A stretch of DNA of 27,492 nt from Prevotella sp. UBA746. GTDB taxonomy: Bacteria; Bacteroidota; Bacteroidia; Bacteroidales; Bacteroidaceae. The translations under genes were made by a program, and so were the position numbers. This document shows, one piece after another, positions 12,975 to 20,887 of this stretch; within the stretch, counting starts at the first letter, position 1; each line of letters begins with the position of its first letter. The notes beneath the pieces are model-generated. The model ran no database searches, was not told the origin of the DNA, and saw only the letters and a list, made by a program, of their open reading frames with translations. Location: the NCBI GenBank assembly GCA_002298545.1, contig DBKQ01000002.1, forward strand, positions 8,682 to 36,173, in the 5' to 3' direction.

Positions 12975-13739
12975 TTACTTGTTTATTACGAATCTGCCTT
13001 CTACCTTGGCATCAACCTCTTTGCCTTGCGCGGCAGCTTCCTTGAAATAGTTGATGATGATAAAGCGCACGTTGTTTTCCTTGCCCTGCGGACTGTTCAC
13101 CTTTGTCTTGCTCTTGAACGCCACCATCTTGTCGTTGCCCTCTGCCACATAGTCGAGAGTGGCAATACGATACTCACGCTTCGGGTCAACATCTTTTCCG
13201 TTAATCTTTAGACTGATGATTTTCCCGTTTCTATCCGCCACAGCCTCAACACCATGACTGACGCCCTGTCCGCCGAAGCCTGCCATCTGACCGAACAGTT
13301 CCATAACCTTTTCGCCCGACAGCGAACAGAAGCAGATTTTGTTTTCAAACGGTGCCACATCGAGCACGTCGCCGTAAGTAACGTCTCCCTTAGCGAAGGC
13401 TGCCCTTATTCCACCTATATTATATACGGCGAAGTCGGGTTTCTCTCCAAACGGTTTGCCTCCCCACAAGAGGATATCCGCCATGAGGTTAGAGAGCGGA
13501 CTTTCCGGCTGGTACTTGTCGAGATAGCGTGCCGTTCTGCCTACAACAGGACTCATCACGCTGTCAACCTTTTGTCTGTATGGCGCAATAAAACACTGCG
13601 CCTCAGCATCTGTCTTGTCGTAGCGGCTGTCAATAACTATTCTGCTGCGTGTAACGCCATCAAGCTGAAAGTGAGACACACAAGAAACGGAAGCAAAAGC
13701 CGCCGCTGCACAAAGTGCCATTGAAATTTTATTCTGCAT
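12975..13739 (-). CDS. 5'-nucleotidase C-terminal domain lipoprotein
   Basis: This 254-aa lipoprotein (lipobox SVSC, Cys20) corresponds to the 5'-nucleotidase C-terminal domain, which binds the nucleoside base. Family motifs are ESPLSNLMADILL, AVYNIGGIRAAFAKGDVTYGDV and VAPFENKICFCSLSGEKVMELF. It is the first gene of a two-gene operon; the metallophosphoesterase half follows 18 nt downstream, so the usual single UshA-like chain is split and in inverted order. The anchor suggests the pair works at a membrane face. A consensus promoter lies 20 nt before the start. Confidence 0.9.
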   Translation of the reverse strand: MQNKISMALCAAAAFASVSCVSHFQLDGVTRSRIVIDSRYDKTDAEAQCFIAPYRQKVDSVMSPVVGRTARYLDKYQPESPLSNLMADILLWGGKPFGEKPDFAVYNIGGIRAAFAKGDVTYGDVLDVAPFENKICFCSLSGEKVMELFGQMAGFGGQGVSHGVEAVADRNGKIISLKINGKDVDPKREYRIATLDYVAEGNDKMVAFKSKTKVNSPQGKENNVRFIIINYFKEAAAQGKEVDAKVEGRFVINK

Positions 13740-13758
13740 AATCCTTTAATTTGGACTG

Positions 13759-13789
13759 CAAAATTAGGAAATAAAAAAGGCATTTCAAA
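13759..13789 (-). promoter_or_regulatory. Promoter of the split 5'-nucleotidase operon
   Basis: Minus strand TTTG (13786-13789), 19 nt, TAATTTTG (13759-13766) match the Bacteroidota consensus. The -33 box is inside the loop of the upstream gene's terminator. Confidence 0.7.
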
Positions 13790-13800
13790 AAGAAATGCCT
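13773..13800 (-). terminator. Terminator of the NlpC/P60 gene
   Basis: Minus strand aggcatttc pairs with gaaatgcct over 9 bp with loop ttttt and then TTTTTTATTT. It lies 30 nt after the NlpC/P60 stop. Confidence 0.85.
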
Positions 13801-13830
13801 GATTTATAATAAAATTCATATATTCTACAA

Positions 13831-14385
13831 TTACTGTGATATTCTCCTTGCCCCCACATAACGGCGCGAATAAAATGGCTCTGTAGAACTGCTCACCGTA
13901 ACGCCGTTTGAGGAACTGGCATGGATGAAGCTGAAATTCTTTTTCATCGGGTCGTAGTCAACAACAATACCTACATGTCCGATGGAACGGCCCGAACCCG
14001 GGCTCGTAAAGAACACGAGGTCTCCTTTCTGCAAATCGTTGCTTGCCACGGCTTCGCCCTGGGTGTACTGTCCACGCGATGAGCGGTTCAGGTCTATGCC
14101 AATCTGGCGATACAGATAACTGGTAAAGCCCGAGCAGTCGAAACCGCCAGGACCTGAAGCTCCGGCTCTATATCTTGTACCGATGAGCGAGAAAGCCTCG
14201 TCCATCATGTTCTCCATCGACACGACATCATAGTTCTCCACGCTGCCGTCGTTGGTGTAAAGGAAATCAAAGTTTTCAATCTCGTCGTCGTTCTTTCCGT
14301 CGTTGTCGTCGGCAGGTCCTGCAAATACAGGCAATGCCACGGCACAGAGCGACATTAATGCTATTTTCAGTTTCTTTATACTCAT
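13831..14385 (-). CDS. NlpC/P60 family cell-wall peptidase
   Basis: This 184-aa secreted cysteine peptidase should cut D-Glu-diaminopimelate-type bonds in peptidoglycan. It has a signal peptide (MSIKKLKIALMSLCAVALPVFA), an acidic linker (DDNDGKNDDEIEN) and a C40 catalytic domain from about 55: Cys84 (GGFDCSGFT), His137 (GHVGIVVDY) and His155 (FIHAS). I use the start at 14385; an upstream in-frame ATG at 14454 would add 23 residues in front of the signal peptide. It has no substrate-binding SH3 domain, so the domain is free-standing. It is monocistronic with its own terminator. Confidence 0.92.
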   Translation of the reverse strand: MSIKKLKIALMSLCAVALPVFAGPADDNDGKNDDEIENFDFLYTNDGSVENYDVVSMENMMDEAFSLIGTRYRAGASGPGGFDCSGFTSYLYRQIGIDLNRSSRGQYTQGEAVASNDLQKGDLVFFTSPGSGRSIGHVGIVVDYDPMKKNFSFIHASSSNGVTVSSSTEPFYSRRYVGARRISQ

Positions 14386-14554
14386 TCTTCTTTTGTTTTC
14401 ATGCGCAGTCATGCTCAATGGAGCACAGTTGATTTGCCGAAATAAAGACGGCAAAAGAATAAGCGCAAGGTTAATTCGATTTGTTTCGATTGCGAAGATA
14501 GTAAAAAAAACTGGTATAAGAAAACGATTTTAAAACTTTTAATATCCTTTTCCT

Positions 14555-14806
14555 TTATTTTTGCATCATTCCCTCAAGTTTATGTATCGCCGTGAGCAGT
14601 TCTTTATGAAAACTGCCATGCTCGTGCAGAAATGTGCCATTTCCTTCGGAAAGCGCTTCATACAGTTCTTTATTCATTCCGTCGACATATTCCGAAATAG
14701 CATATTCTATGTCGTCCTTCTGCCATTCCATAGTGGAATGAGCATACACCCGTTCCTTCTGATGGAAGAAGCAATAAGCCGTTTCTATAGCATCCTGTGT
14801 TATCAT
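14555..14806 (-). CDS. Uncharacterised 83-aa protein after DUF4250 gene
   Basis: I do not recognise a family. The sequence begins MITQDAIETAYCFFHQKERV, is acidic and mostly helical, has no signal peptide or membrane segment, and ends HKLEGMMQK. Its ATG overlaps the stop of the DUF4250 gene in an ATGA, which shows translational coupling and supports its being real. It is the last gene of a three-gene minus-strand set. Confidence 0.7.
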   Translation of the reverse strand: MITQDAIETAYCFFHQKERVYAHSTMEWQKDDIEYAISEYVDGMNKELYEALSEGNGTFLHEHGSFHKELLTAIHKLEGMMQK

Positions 14807-15003
14807 TTGTCGTAGCCCTCCGGTCTGAACTGTTTCTGTGTCTCGCTGTACACATATCCGTATTTCACGAGATATGTCTTTATATCTTCCGCCTTGCGGT
14901 TGAAGGCATAGCAGAGCTGCTCGAGCGAATCATACTCCTCATCGCGTAGCAGCATATTTATACTCGATACGAGTATTGCCGGGTCTTTTGGTAAATAGTC
15001 CAT
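14803..15003 (-). CDS. DUF4250 domain protein
   Basis: This 66-aa protein starts MDYLPKDPAILVSSINMLLR and continues with DEEYDSLEQLCYAFN and GYVYSETQKQF, the order seen in DUF4250 (a small protein of unknown role with a helix-turn-helix look). It starts 4 nt after the AAA-ATPase gene and overlaps the next gene by 4 nt, so the three are co-expressed. Confidence 0.8.
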   Translation of the reverse strand: MDYLPKDPAILVSSINMLLRDEEYDSLEQLCYAFNRKAEDIKTYLVKYGYVYSETQKQFRPEGYDK

Positions 15004-15007
15004 ATTT

Positions 15008-16576
15008 TTATTCTTTATCTGAAACTTTCCATTCCATACTGTTTATTCCATTCTTAACCATAAAGTTTATGCCGACCTTTACGATTTTCTTGCCTTTCAT
15101 TCTGAAAGCATCGGCATATTGTCTTGTCTCTATTTGCTTCAGAGCCTCCTCTGTACTTTTTCCAAACTTCAGTTCCATAACATACGCCATATCTGCAGTT
15201 TCCATAGTAATGTCTATTCTCCCATTTCCCGTATGCTGTTCCACAAGAATGTTATAATTAGTCAGCAAAGCAAAAATTATATACAACATCTGTTGGTAAT
15301 GACCCTCATAATTGGTATTGTCACAATATGGAACGGTTTTCAGGAAATCAGACAAGAGAGACATGGCTTCTTCGATGTTCCCCCGTTTGATAAGAACCGA
15401 CATCTTGGCTATTGCCACATCCCCCTGTTCTGCATATTCTTCCAGATAATTAGGCAACAAGCACTCATACAGTCCTACTTTAATCTCTTTGTTAGGAATG
15501 TCAAGAGTATACAGATCCGTTTCCGTGTCATATCCTTTAATCGTTGTATAACCACTCTGATACATAAGAGGAGTAATAGTCCTCATTCCTTCTGTCGGAG
15601 CATCAAAAGCATAAGCCTTTGCTTGCACTGGCTTGAGATCACTGGGCAATACTTTGAATTTTTTCATCATATTGATGAGATATGTAGGAGTTCCTGAACT
15701 GAACCAGTAAGCCCCCAACTTTCCGTCGGCGAAACAGTTAAGCAAGCTGTATGGATTAAACATATCTGGTGATGGCCAACAGAAATGATAACCATCATAA
15801 TGATTTTTCAATTCATCTATGACTTCATCTCTATTCAGTTTCAGTTTTCTTGCGAGTTCATCAATATCATCACTCATTTGACTGAGTAATTCATCCTTAG
15901 CGATACCACAGATACAGGCATAATGCTCGTCCATACTTACATTCTTGATATTGTTAAGTTCGCTGAATATGCTAAGCTGTGAGAACTTTGTGATACCGGT
16001 CATAAAAACGAAGCGGAGCATAGACTCGCAACCTTTCAGCGGACTGTAGAAATTGCGCATTGTATTGCGAAGGGCTTCGAGTTGCCCTTGTTCATGCACT
16101 ACATCAAGTAACGGAGCATCATATTCATCAATAAGTACCACTACCTGCTTGCCTGTCTTATTGTAAACGGCTTGTATCAAATTGGCGAGTCTCAAGTTGG
16201 CATCAAAAGAATCACAATCGACACCAAAGCGCTTTTCATTGTCATTCAATATATATAATAAAAAACGCCCTAACTGCTCGTTATCCATGTGTTTTCCCAA
16301 ACTCATGTCAAAATGCAAGACAGGATATTCCTTCCATTCTTTCTCCATTTTTTTAATGGCAAGTCCCTCGAAGAGTTCCTTCTTCCCTTCAAAATAGCTT
16401 TGGAAAGTTGTCACCAACAAGGACTTGCCAAAACGGCGCGGACGACTCAAGAAGAAATACGTACCATCAGTATGTGCCATACGGTATACGTATTCTGTTT
16501 TGTCTACATATAATTTGTCCTCCTTGCGGATTCTCTCGAATGTCTGTATTCCTATCGGGTATAATTTTCTCACCAT
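15008..16576 (-). CDS. AAA-ATPase with C-terminal PD-(D/E)XK nuclease domain
   Basis: This 522-aa protein belongs to the AAA_34-like (AAA-ATPase_like, PF09820) and DUF1703 (PF08011) family, common in many copies in Bacteroidota. It opens with LYPIGIQTFERIRKEDKLYV, has the P-loop variant RPRRFGKSLL (about 45-54), Walker B VVVLIDEYDAPL, and FMTGITKFSQLSIFSELNN (the sensor-like block). Its C-terminus has GRIDITMETADMAYVMELKF, the D...ExK core of a PD-(D/E)XK fold. The family's role is not settled; mobile-element or defence functions are proposed by some. It heads an operon with DUF4250. No signal or membrane segment is present. Confidence 0.92.
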   Translation of the reverse strand: MVRKLYPIGIQTFERIRKEDKLYVDKTEYVYRMAHTDGTYFFLSRPRRFGKSLLVTTFQSYFEGKKELFEGLAIKKMEKEWKEYPVLHFDMSLGKHMDNEQLGRFLLYILNDNEKRFGVDCDSFDANLRLANLIQAVYNKTGKQVVVLIDEYDAPLLDVVHEQGQLEALRNTMRNFYSPLKGCESMLRFVFMTGITKFSQLSIFSELNNIKNVSMDEHYACICGIAKDELLSQMSDDIDELARKLKLNRDEVIDELKNHYDGYHFCWPSPDMFNPYSLLNCFADGKLGAYWFSSGTPTYLINMMKKFKVLPSDLKPVQAKAYAFDAPTEGMRTITPLMYQSGYTTIKGYDTETDLYTLDIPNKEIKVGLYECLLPNYLEEYAEQGDVAIAKMSVLIKRGNIEEAMSLLSDFLKTVPYCDNTNYEGHYQQMLYIIFALLTNYNILVEQHTGNGRIDITMETADMAYVMELKFGKSTEEALKQIETRQYADAFRMKGKKIVKVGINFMVKNGINSMEWKVSDKE

Positions 16577-16651
16577 ATCTTTGCAGATTACTAAATGTTT
16601 GTAAATATACAGCTAATATTTGAACTGTCCAACGTTTTGGCTGATTTTAAC

Positions 16652-16702
16652 AAAAAAAGAAACGTCAGTAGCATTTCTATCAAACGTTACCGATGTTTCT
16701 TT
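16652..16702 (-). terminator. Terminator of the DUF4595-like gene
   Basis: Minus strand gaaacatc/gacgtttc arms (16692-16702 with 16656-16666, 11 bp, one wobble) enclose a 25-nt loop and are followed by TTTTTTTG. Confidence 0.6.
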
Positions 16703-16793
16703 CAGATTGATACATAATTGTCAAATCAACAATAGGCCAATGACATTAAATTATTTTACATACTACACTGCAAGATTACACAATATTATTCAA

Positions 16794-17852
16794 TTACCGC
16801 TCAATCATCTTTATGTAGTTTCCATCAGATTTTCTTAATATATTTAAGCCTCTACAAGGATGATTACACTTTACACCCATTGCATCAAAGACTTCTGTAT
16901 TCATGACGTCAGCCTCAGTTACTTTATTAATTCCCGTCTGCACGACTGTAGGCTCATACTTATAATCGGTAGTAAGTTTAAATTCAGAACACGACATAAT
17001 TGAACGAGAAATCGTACCATTATCATTAAACGTATATGAACATACGACATCGAATTTATCGCCATCCTCATTCGTATATGAAAGACTTGTTGGAAGAAAA
17101 TCAGGACCTTTTCCCATAAAACCTAACATATATAAGAATTCGATTTGCCCAGAATCCATTAGTAGACCTTGGGGAATCTGTCCCAACATATTTTTTGTTT
17201 TACCATCACCATAAGAATATGAAGAACTTTGCACATAGACGTATTCGTCAGAATTAGGCTCTACATTAATGGTATTAGATGTATATTTTTCAAGGATTCC
17301 ATCATTCCACATTAAATTTTCTTTTCCATCACAGTGATATTTATCTTGCCCAACGGTCTCATCACTTGAAGAGCTACAATTAATCAAAAAGCCATTATTA
17401 TAAGTCATTTCTATATTACCCTCATCCACATATGAATTACCTTCAAAAATGCCTTCATCAGAAAAACGCATGGATGAAATTATAGAATTAGACAAAGTTG
17501 GGAAATATGTAATGCATCCACTTTCACTTGTAGCAGAAGAAAAGTAATTACATTTAAGCATAAAAGGGATATAAGTAATAAACCACGAACTTTTATCCCG
17601 AAAATTCTTGTCATTACTGCAACTCTCTTGTATTTCTGTCAACCTATCACAATCATCATATGAAAACTTAAACGTTGAAAAATCAACATGAGAAGAAGAA
17701 TATGCTTCATAATTTGCATTGATTTCAACCAATTTCACACAATTACCATCAAGGCAAGTTATAATACCACTTTTAATATCTGCATTTACTTTAGTAATAC
17801 ATGCAATACAAACCAACAATAATGTTATTACTTTTATTTTAGATTTTATCAT
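16794..17852 (-). CDS. Secreted DUF4595-like protein with a T9SS-like C-terminal tail
   Basis: This 352-aa protein has a signal peptide (IKVITLLLVCIACITKVNA) and repeated short beta motifs of the form F.Y...(D/N).....I, such as FKFSYDDCDRLTEIQ, MTYNNGFLINCSSS, LMWNDGILEKYTS and YTFNDNGTISRSI. These recall DUF4595, a lipochaperone-like beta-sheet family of secreted Bacteroidota proteins. The last 35 residues (VFDAMGVKCNHPCRGLNILR, then SDGNYIKMIER) resemble the short C-terminal sorting tails of type IX secreted proteins, in which a YD..G......GL.I pattern is common. It carries ten or more cysteines. Function unknown. Its codons look more AT-rich than those of the hut genes. Confidence 0.6.
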   Translation of the reverse strand: MIKSKIKVITLLLVCIACITKVNADIKSGIITCLDGNCVKLVEINANYEAYSSSHVDFSTFKFSYDDCDRLTEIQESCSNDKNFRDKSSWFITYIPFMLKCNYFSSATSESGCITYFPTLSNSIISSMRFSDEGIFEGNSYVDEGNIEMTYNNGFLINCSSSSDETVGQDKYHCDGKENLMWNDGILEKYTSNTINVEPNSDEYVYVQSSSYSYGDGKTKNMLGQIPQGLLMDSGQIEFLYMLGFMGKGPDFLPTSLSYTNEDGDKFDVVCSYTFNDNGTISRSIMSCSEFKLTTDYKYEPTVVQTGINKVTEADVMNTEVFDAMGVKCNHPCRGLNILRKSDGNYIKMIER

Positions 17853-17965
17853 TTTTGCAATAATCTTATATTTACTGAATTTACTTGACAGTTTCTTGAT
17901 TAATAGCTACATTACTTTACAGTCAATATTCTTTTTAATAAGAAACTTGTTAGTTACCCTCATCC

Positions 17966-18041
17966 ACCCTCACACTTACCCTCACCATCTGAAATACTGA
18001 TATACAGGGAATTTCAGTGCCTTTGGTGAGGGTGTGAGGGT
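17966..18041. repeat. Inverted repeat of accctcac words after hutI
   Basis: accctcacac (17966-17975) pairs with gtgtgagggt (18032-18041); accctcacc (17978-17986) pairs with ggtgagggt (18025-18033); and inside ctgaaat (17989-17995) pairs with atttcag (18011-18017). The strong nested stem starts 19 nt beyond the hutI stop and may act as the 3' end structure of the operon mRNA or be a REP-like unit. Confidence 0.6.
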
Positions 18042-18060
18042 AAAATCACAGAAAACTTTT

Positions 18061-19296
18061 TTAAATAACATCCCCCTTCAGCATCACCATCCTTACTATC
18101 GGCGAAGTGTATGCATATGGTATATAATCCACCGATGGTATAGGTTCCGTGATAAAGCAGTTGGCAACCTTTCCTTCGGCGATGCTTCCATAATCACGGC
18201 TCTCTCCCATGGCACTGGCAGCATTGATCGTGGCAGCATTGATAGCTTCGGCTGGCAGCAGACGGAGCTTGATGCAGGCAAGGGAAACGATGAATTTCAT
18301 GTCGCCTGACGGAGTGGACCCCGGATTATAGTCGCTCGCCACCGCAACAGGCAGTCCGCTGTCGATAATCTGGCGCGCCTTGCCATACGGCATATTGAGG
18401 AAGAACGATGTGCCGGGCAACACCGTAGGCATAGTCTGCGAATCGCGAAGCAGTTCTATCTCCTCTACCGTCATGCTCTCAAGATGATCAACGGAGAGGG
18501 CACCATGCTTGACTCCAACCTCTACACCACCCGACGAAGCAAGTTCATCGGCATGAATCTTTGGTTTCATCCCCCATTTGTCGGCAGCCTCAAGTATACG
18601 TGCCGTTTCTTCGGGAGTGAAGAAGCCCTCGTCGCAGAACACGTCTACAAAGTCGGCAAGCTGCTCCCTGCCCACCTCGGGAATCATCTCATTAACGACG
18701 AGGTCTACATAGTCCGCCTGCGAATATCCTCTGCCTACGGCATGAGCACCAAGAAAAGTGGACTTCACCTTGAGCGGCGCCGTTTCCTTTATGCGCCGGA
18801 TAACACGAAGCATCTTCAGCTCGTCGGCAGTGTTCAGTCCGTAGCCACTCTTTATCTCCACGCAGCCTGTGCCCTTGCGCATAATCTCCTCAACACGGAG
18901 CATCGCCTCGCGGTATAGCTCATCCTCAGAGAGAGTATGGAGCAAATCGGCAGAGTTGAGTATTCCGCCACCACGCTTGGCAATCTCAGCATAGCTCAAG
19001 CCGCGAATTTTATCAACAAACTCTCCTTCGCGACTTCCGGCATAAACGATGTGAGTATGCGAATCACACCACGACGGCATGACGCAGCCACCCCTGGCAT
19101 CAATCTCCTCATCGGCAGGAATCCCGTTGGCTGGGAGTTCTTTCATCTCGCCCCAAGCCTTGAACTTGCCGTCTTCTATCAGGAGCCAAGCGTCATTTAG
19201 GGTGTTTAAATGCGACATATCCTTGCCACATAGACGAAGCTTGCGCTCCGTGTCTATGCCGGCAAGGATACCTATATTTGTTATCAGTTTTCTCAT
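18061..19296 (-). CDS. hutI: Imidazolonepropionase
   Basis: This 411-aa amidohydrolase opens 4-imidazolone-5-propanoate to N-formimino-glutamate, the third step of histidine degradation. The metal site begins with H80-T-H82 in CDSHTHIVYAGSR, then LGAHAVG, HADELASSGG and ASDYNPGS, all usual for HutI. Length is normal (about 410). Its start overlaps the hutH stop by 4 nt (ATGA), so translation is coupled. It is the last gene of the operon. Confidence 0.97.
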   Translation of the reverse strand: MRKLITNIGILAGIDTERKLRLCGKDMSHLNTLNDAWLLIEDGKFKAWGEMKELPANGIPADEEIDARGGCVMPSWCDSHTHIVYAGSREGEFVDKIRGLSYAEIAKRGGGILNSADLLHTLSEDELYREAMLRVEEIMRKGTGCVEIKSGYGLNTADELKMLRVIRRIKETAPLKVKSTFLGAHAVGRGYSQADYVDLVVNEMIPEVGREQLADFVDVFCDEGFFTPEETARILEAADKWGMKPKIHADELASSGGVEVGVKHGALSVDHLESMTVEEIELLRDSQTMPTVLPGTSFFLNMPYGKARQIIDSGLPVAVASDYNPGSTPSGDMKFIVSLACIKLRLLPAEAINAATINAASAMGESRDYGSIAEGKVANCFITEPIPSVDYIPYAYTSPIVRMVMLKGDVI

Positions 19297-20768
19297 TTCC
19301 TCAGGAATTCGATAGAATGCTGGATGTGTGGATACATCACCTCATCGTTTACGATAAACGGCACAACCTTTCTGTACTCCTCGTATATTGCCTCAACAGC
19401 CGGCGATGACTTGAGCGGACGACGGAAGTCGAGTGCCTGGGCTGCATTGAAGAGTTCGATGGCGAGCACACGCTCCACGTTGAGCACTATCTTATACAGT
19501 TTGATGGCTGCGTTGGCACCCATGCTGACATGGTCTTCCTGTCCCTGCGACGACGGTATGCTGTCTACCGACGACGGTGTGGCGAGACTTTTGTTTAGAC
19601 TTACCACCGATGCCGCCGTATACTGCGTAATCATGAATCCGCTGTTCACTCCCGGATTTGCCACGAGGAAGCTCGGCAGTCCGCGAGTGCCGGAAACGAG
19701 CTTGTAGATACGACGCTCTGAGATGTTGGCAAGTTCGCTCAGTCCGATAGAGAGGAAGTCCATCGGCAGCGCAATCGGTTCGCCATGGAAGTTGCCGGCA
19801 GAGATGATAAGGTCTTCGTCTGGACAAACCGTAGGGTTGTCGGTGGCTGAGTTCACCTCCGTATCAATAACCGACTTCACGTATTCCAGTGTGTCTTTTG
19901 CTGCACCATGCACCTGAGGTATGCAGCGGAAGGAATATGGGTCTTGAACATACGACTTTGACTTCTGTGCTATCTCGCTGCCCTCGAGCAGTTCGAGCAT
20001 GTGGGCAGCTGTAGAGAGCTGTCCCTTGTGCGGACGAACCACATGAACAGCTTTTGTGAAAGGCGAGAGCAGTCCGTAATAAGCATCGAGCGACATGGCT
20101 GCAATTTTGTCCGCCCAGTCGCAGAGACGCATACCGTTGAGCAATGCCCATACGGCAAAGGCGCTCATATTCTGCGTACCGTTGAGCAGGGCGAGTCCCT
20201 CCTTAGAGCCGAGCTGAATAGGTTTCCAGCGTTTCGACTTCAAAATCTGTGCACCGCTCATTATCTTGCCTTTGTATTCCACCTCGCCAAGACCGACAAG
20301 CGGCAACGACATGTGGGCAAGCGGCACGAGGTCGCCGGAGGCTCCGAGCGAACCTTGCATATATACTACGGGATAGATATCATTGTTGAAGAAATCGATG
20401 AGACGCTCCACGGTGTCGAGCTTGCAACCGGAATAGCCGTAGCTGAGCGACTGTATCTTTAGGAACATCATAATCTTTACGATATCGTTAGGCACACGGT
20501 CGCCCACGCCACAGGCATGCGACATCATCAGATTGATCTGAAGCTGTGCAAGCTGGTCGGCACCTACCGACACGTTGCAAAGCGATCCGAAACCGGTTGT
20601 TACGCCATAGACCGGAGTTGTTGTCTCGGCAATCTTCTTGTCGAGGTACTCACGACAGCGCACTATGCGATGGCGGGCATCATCGCTCAATTCAAGTTTG
20701 TAGCCCTTGTATATTATCTCACCGATGCGCTCGATGGTGAGGTGTTCTGCTGATATTTGGTGTATCAT
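19293..20768 (-). CDS. hutH: Histidine ammonia-lyase
   Basis: This 491-aa enzyme removes ammonia from histidine to give urocanate. The self-formed MIO cofactor triad Ala-Ser-Gly is at 143-145 in GSLGASGDLVPLAH. GVTTGFGSLCN (Tyr loop side), NGTQNMSAF, SATDNPTV, GNFHGEPIA and QEDHVSMG are the other family blocks. Length is normal. The gene is separated from hutU by a 119-bp spacer made largely of 9-nt repeats, and overlaps hutI by 4 nt. Confidence 0.97.
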   Translation of the reverse strand: MIHQISAEHLTIERIGEIIYKGYKLELSDDARHRIVRCREYLDKKIAETTTPVYGVTTGFGSLCNVSVGADQLAQLQINLMMSHACGVGDRVPNDIVKIMMFLKIQSLSYGYSGCKLDTVERLIDFFNNDIYPVVYMQGSLGASGDLVPLAHMSLPLVGLGEVEYKGKIMSGAQILKSKRWKPIQLGSKEGLALLNGTQNMSAFAVWALLNGMRLCDWADKIAAMSLDAYYGLLSPFTKAVHVVRPHKGQLSTAAHMLELLEGSEIAQKSKSYVQDPYSFRCIPQVHGAAKDTLEYVKSVIDTEVNSATDNPTVCPDEDLIISAGNFHGEPIALPMDFLSIGLSELANISERRIYKLVSGTRGLPSFLVANPGVNSGFMITQYTAASVVSLNKSLATPSSVDSIPSSQGQEDHVSMGANAAIKLYKIVLNVERVLAIELFNAAQALDFRRPLKSSPAVEAIYEEYRKVVPFIVNDEVMYPHIQHSIEFLRK

Positions 20769-20786
20769 TGTTGTTGTTGTTTTAGG

Positions 20787-20885
20787 AGTAATGGGAGTAA
20801 TAAGAGTAATAGGACTAATAGGACATATAGGACATATAGGTCTAATAGAACTCTTATAAGTCTTATTTATCCTATTAGTCTTATA
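20787..20885. repeat. Nonamer array in the hutU-hutH spacer
   Basis: Eleven 9-nt units follow without a gap: agtaatggg, agtaataag, agtaatagg, actaatagg, acatatagg (twice), tctaataga, then actcttata, agtcttatt, tatcctatt, agtcttata. The last units are roughly the complement of the first, so the array is direct then inverted (gactaatagga can pair with tcctattagtc). It begins 2 nt after the hutU stop on the minus strand and nearly fills the spacer. Confidence 0.8.
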
Positions 20886-20887
20886 GT

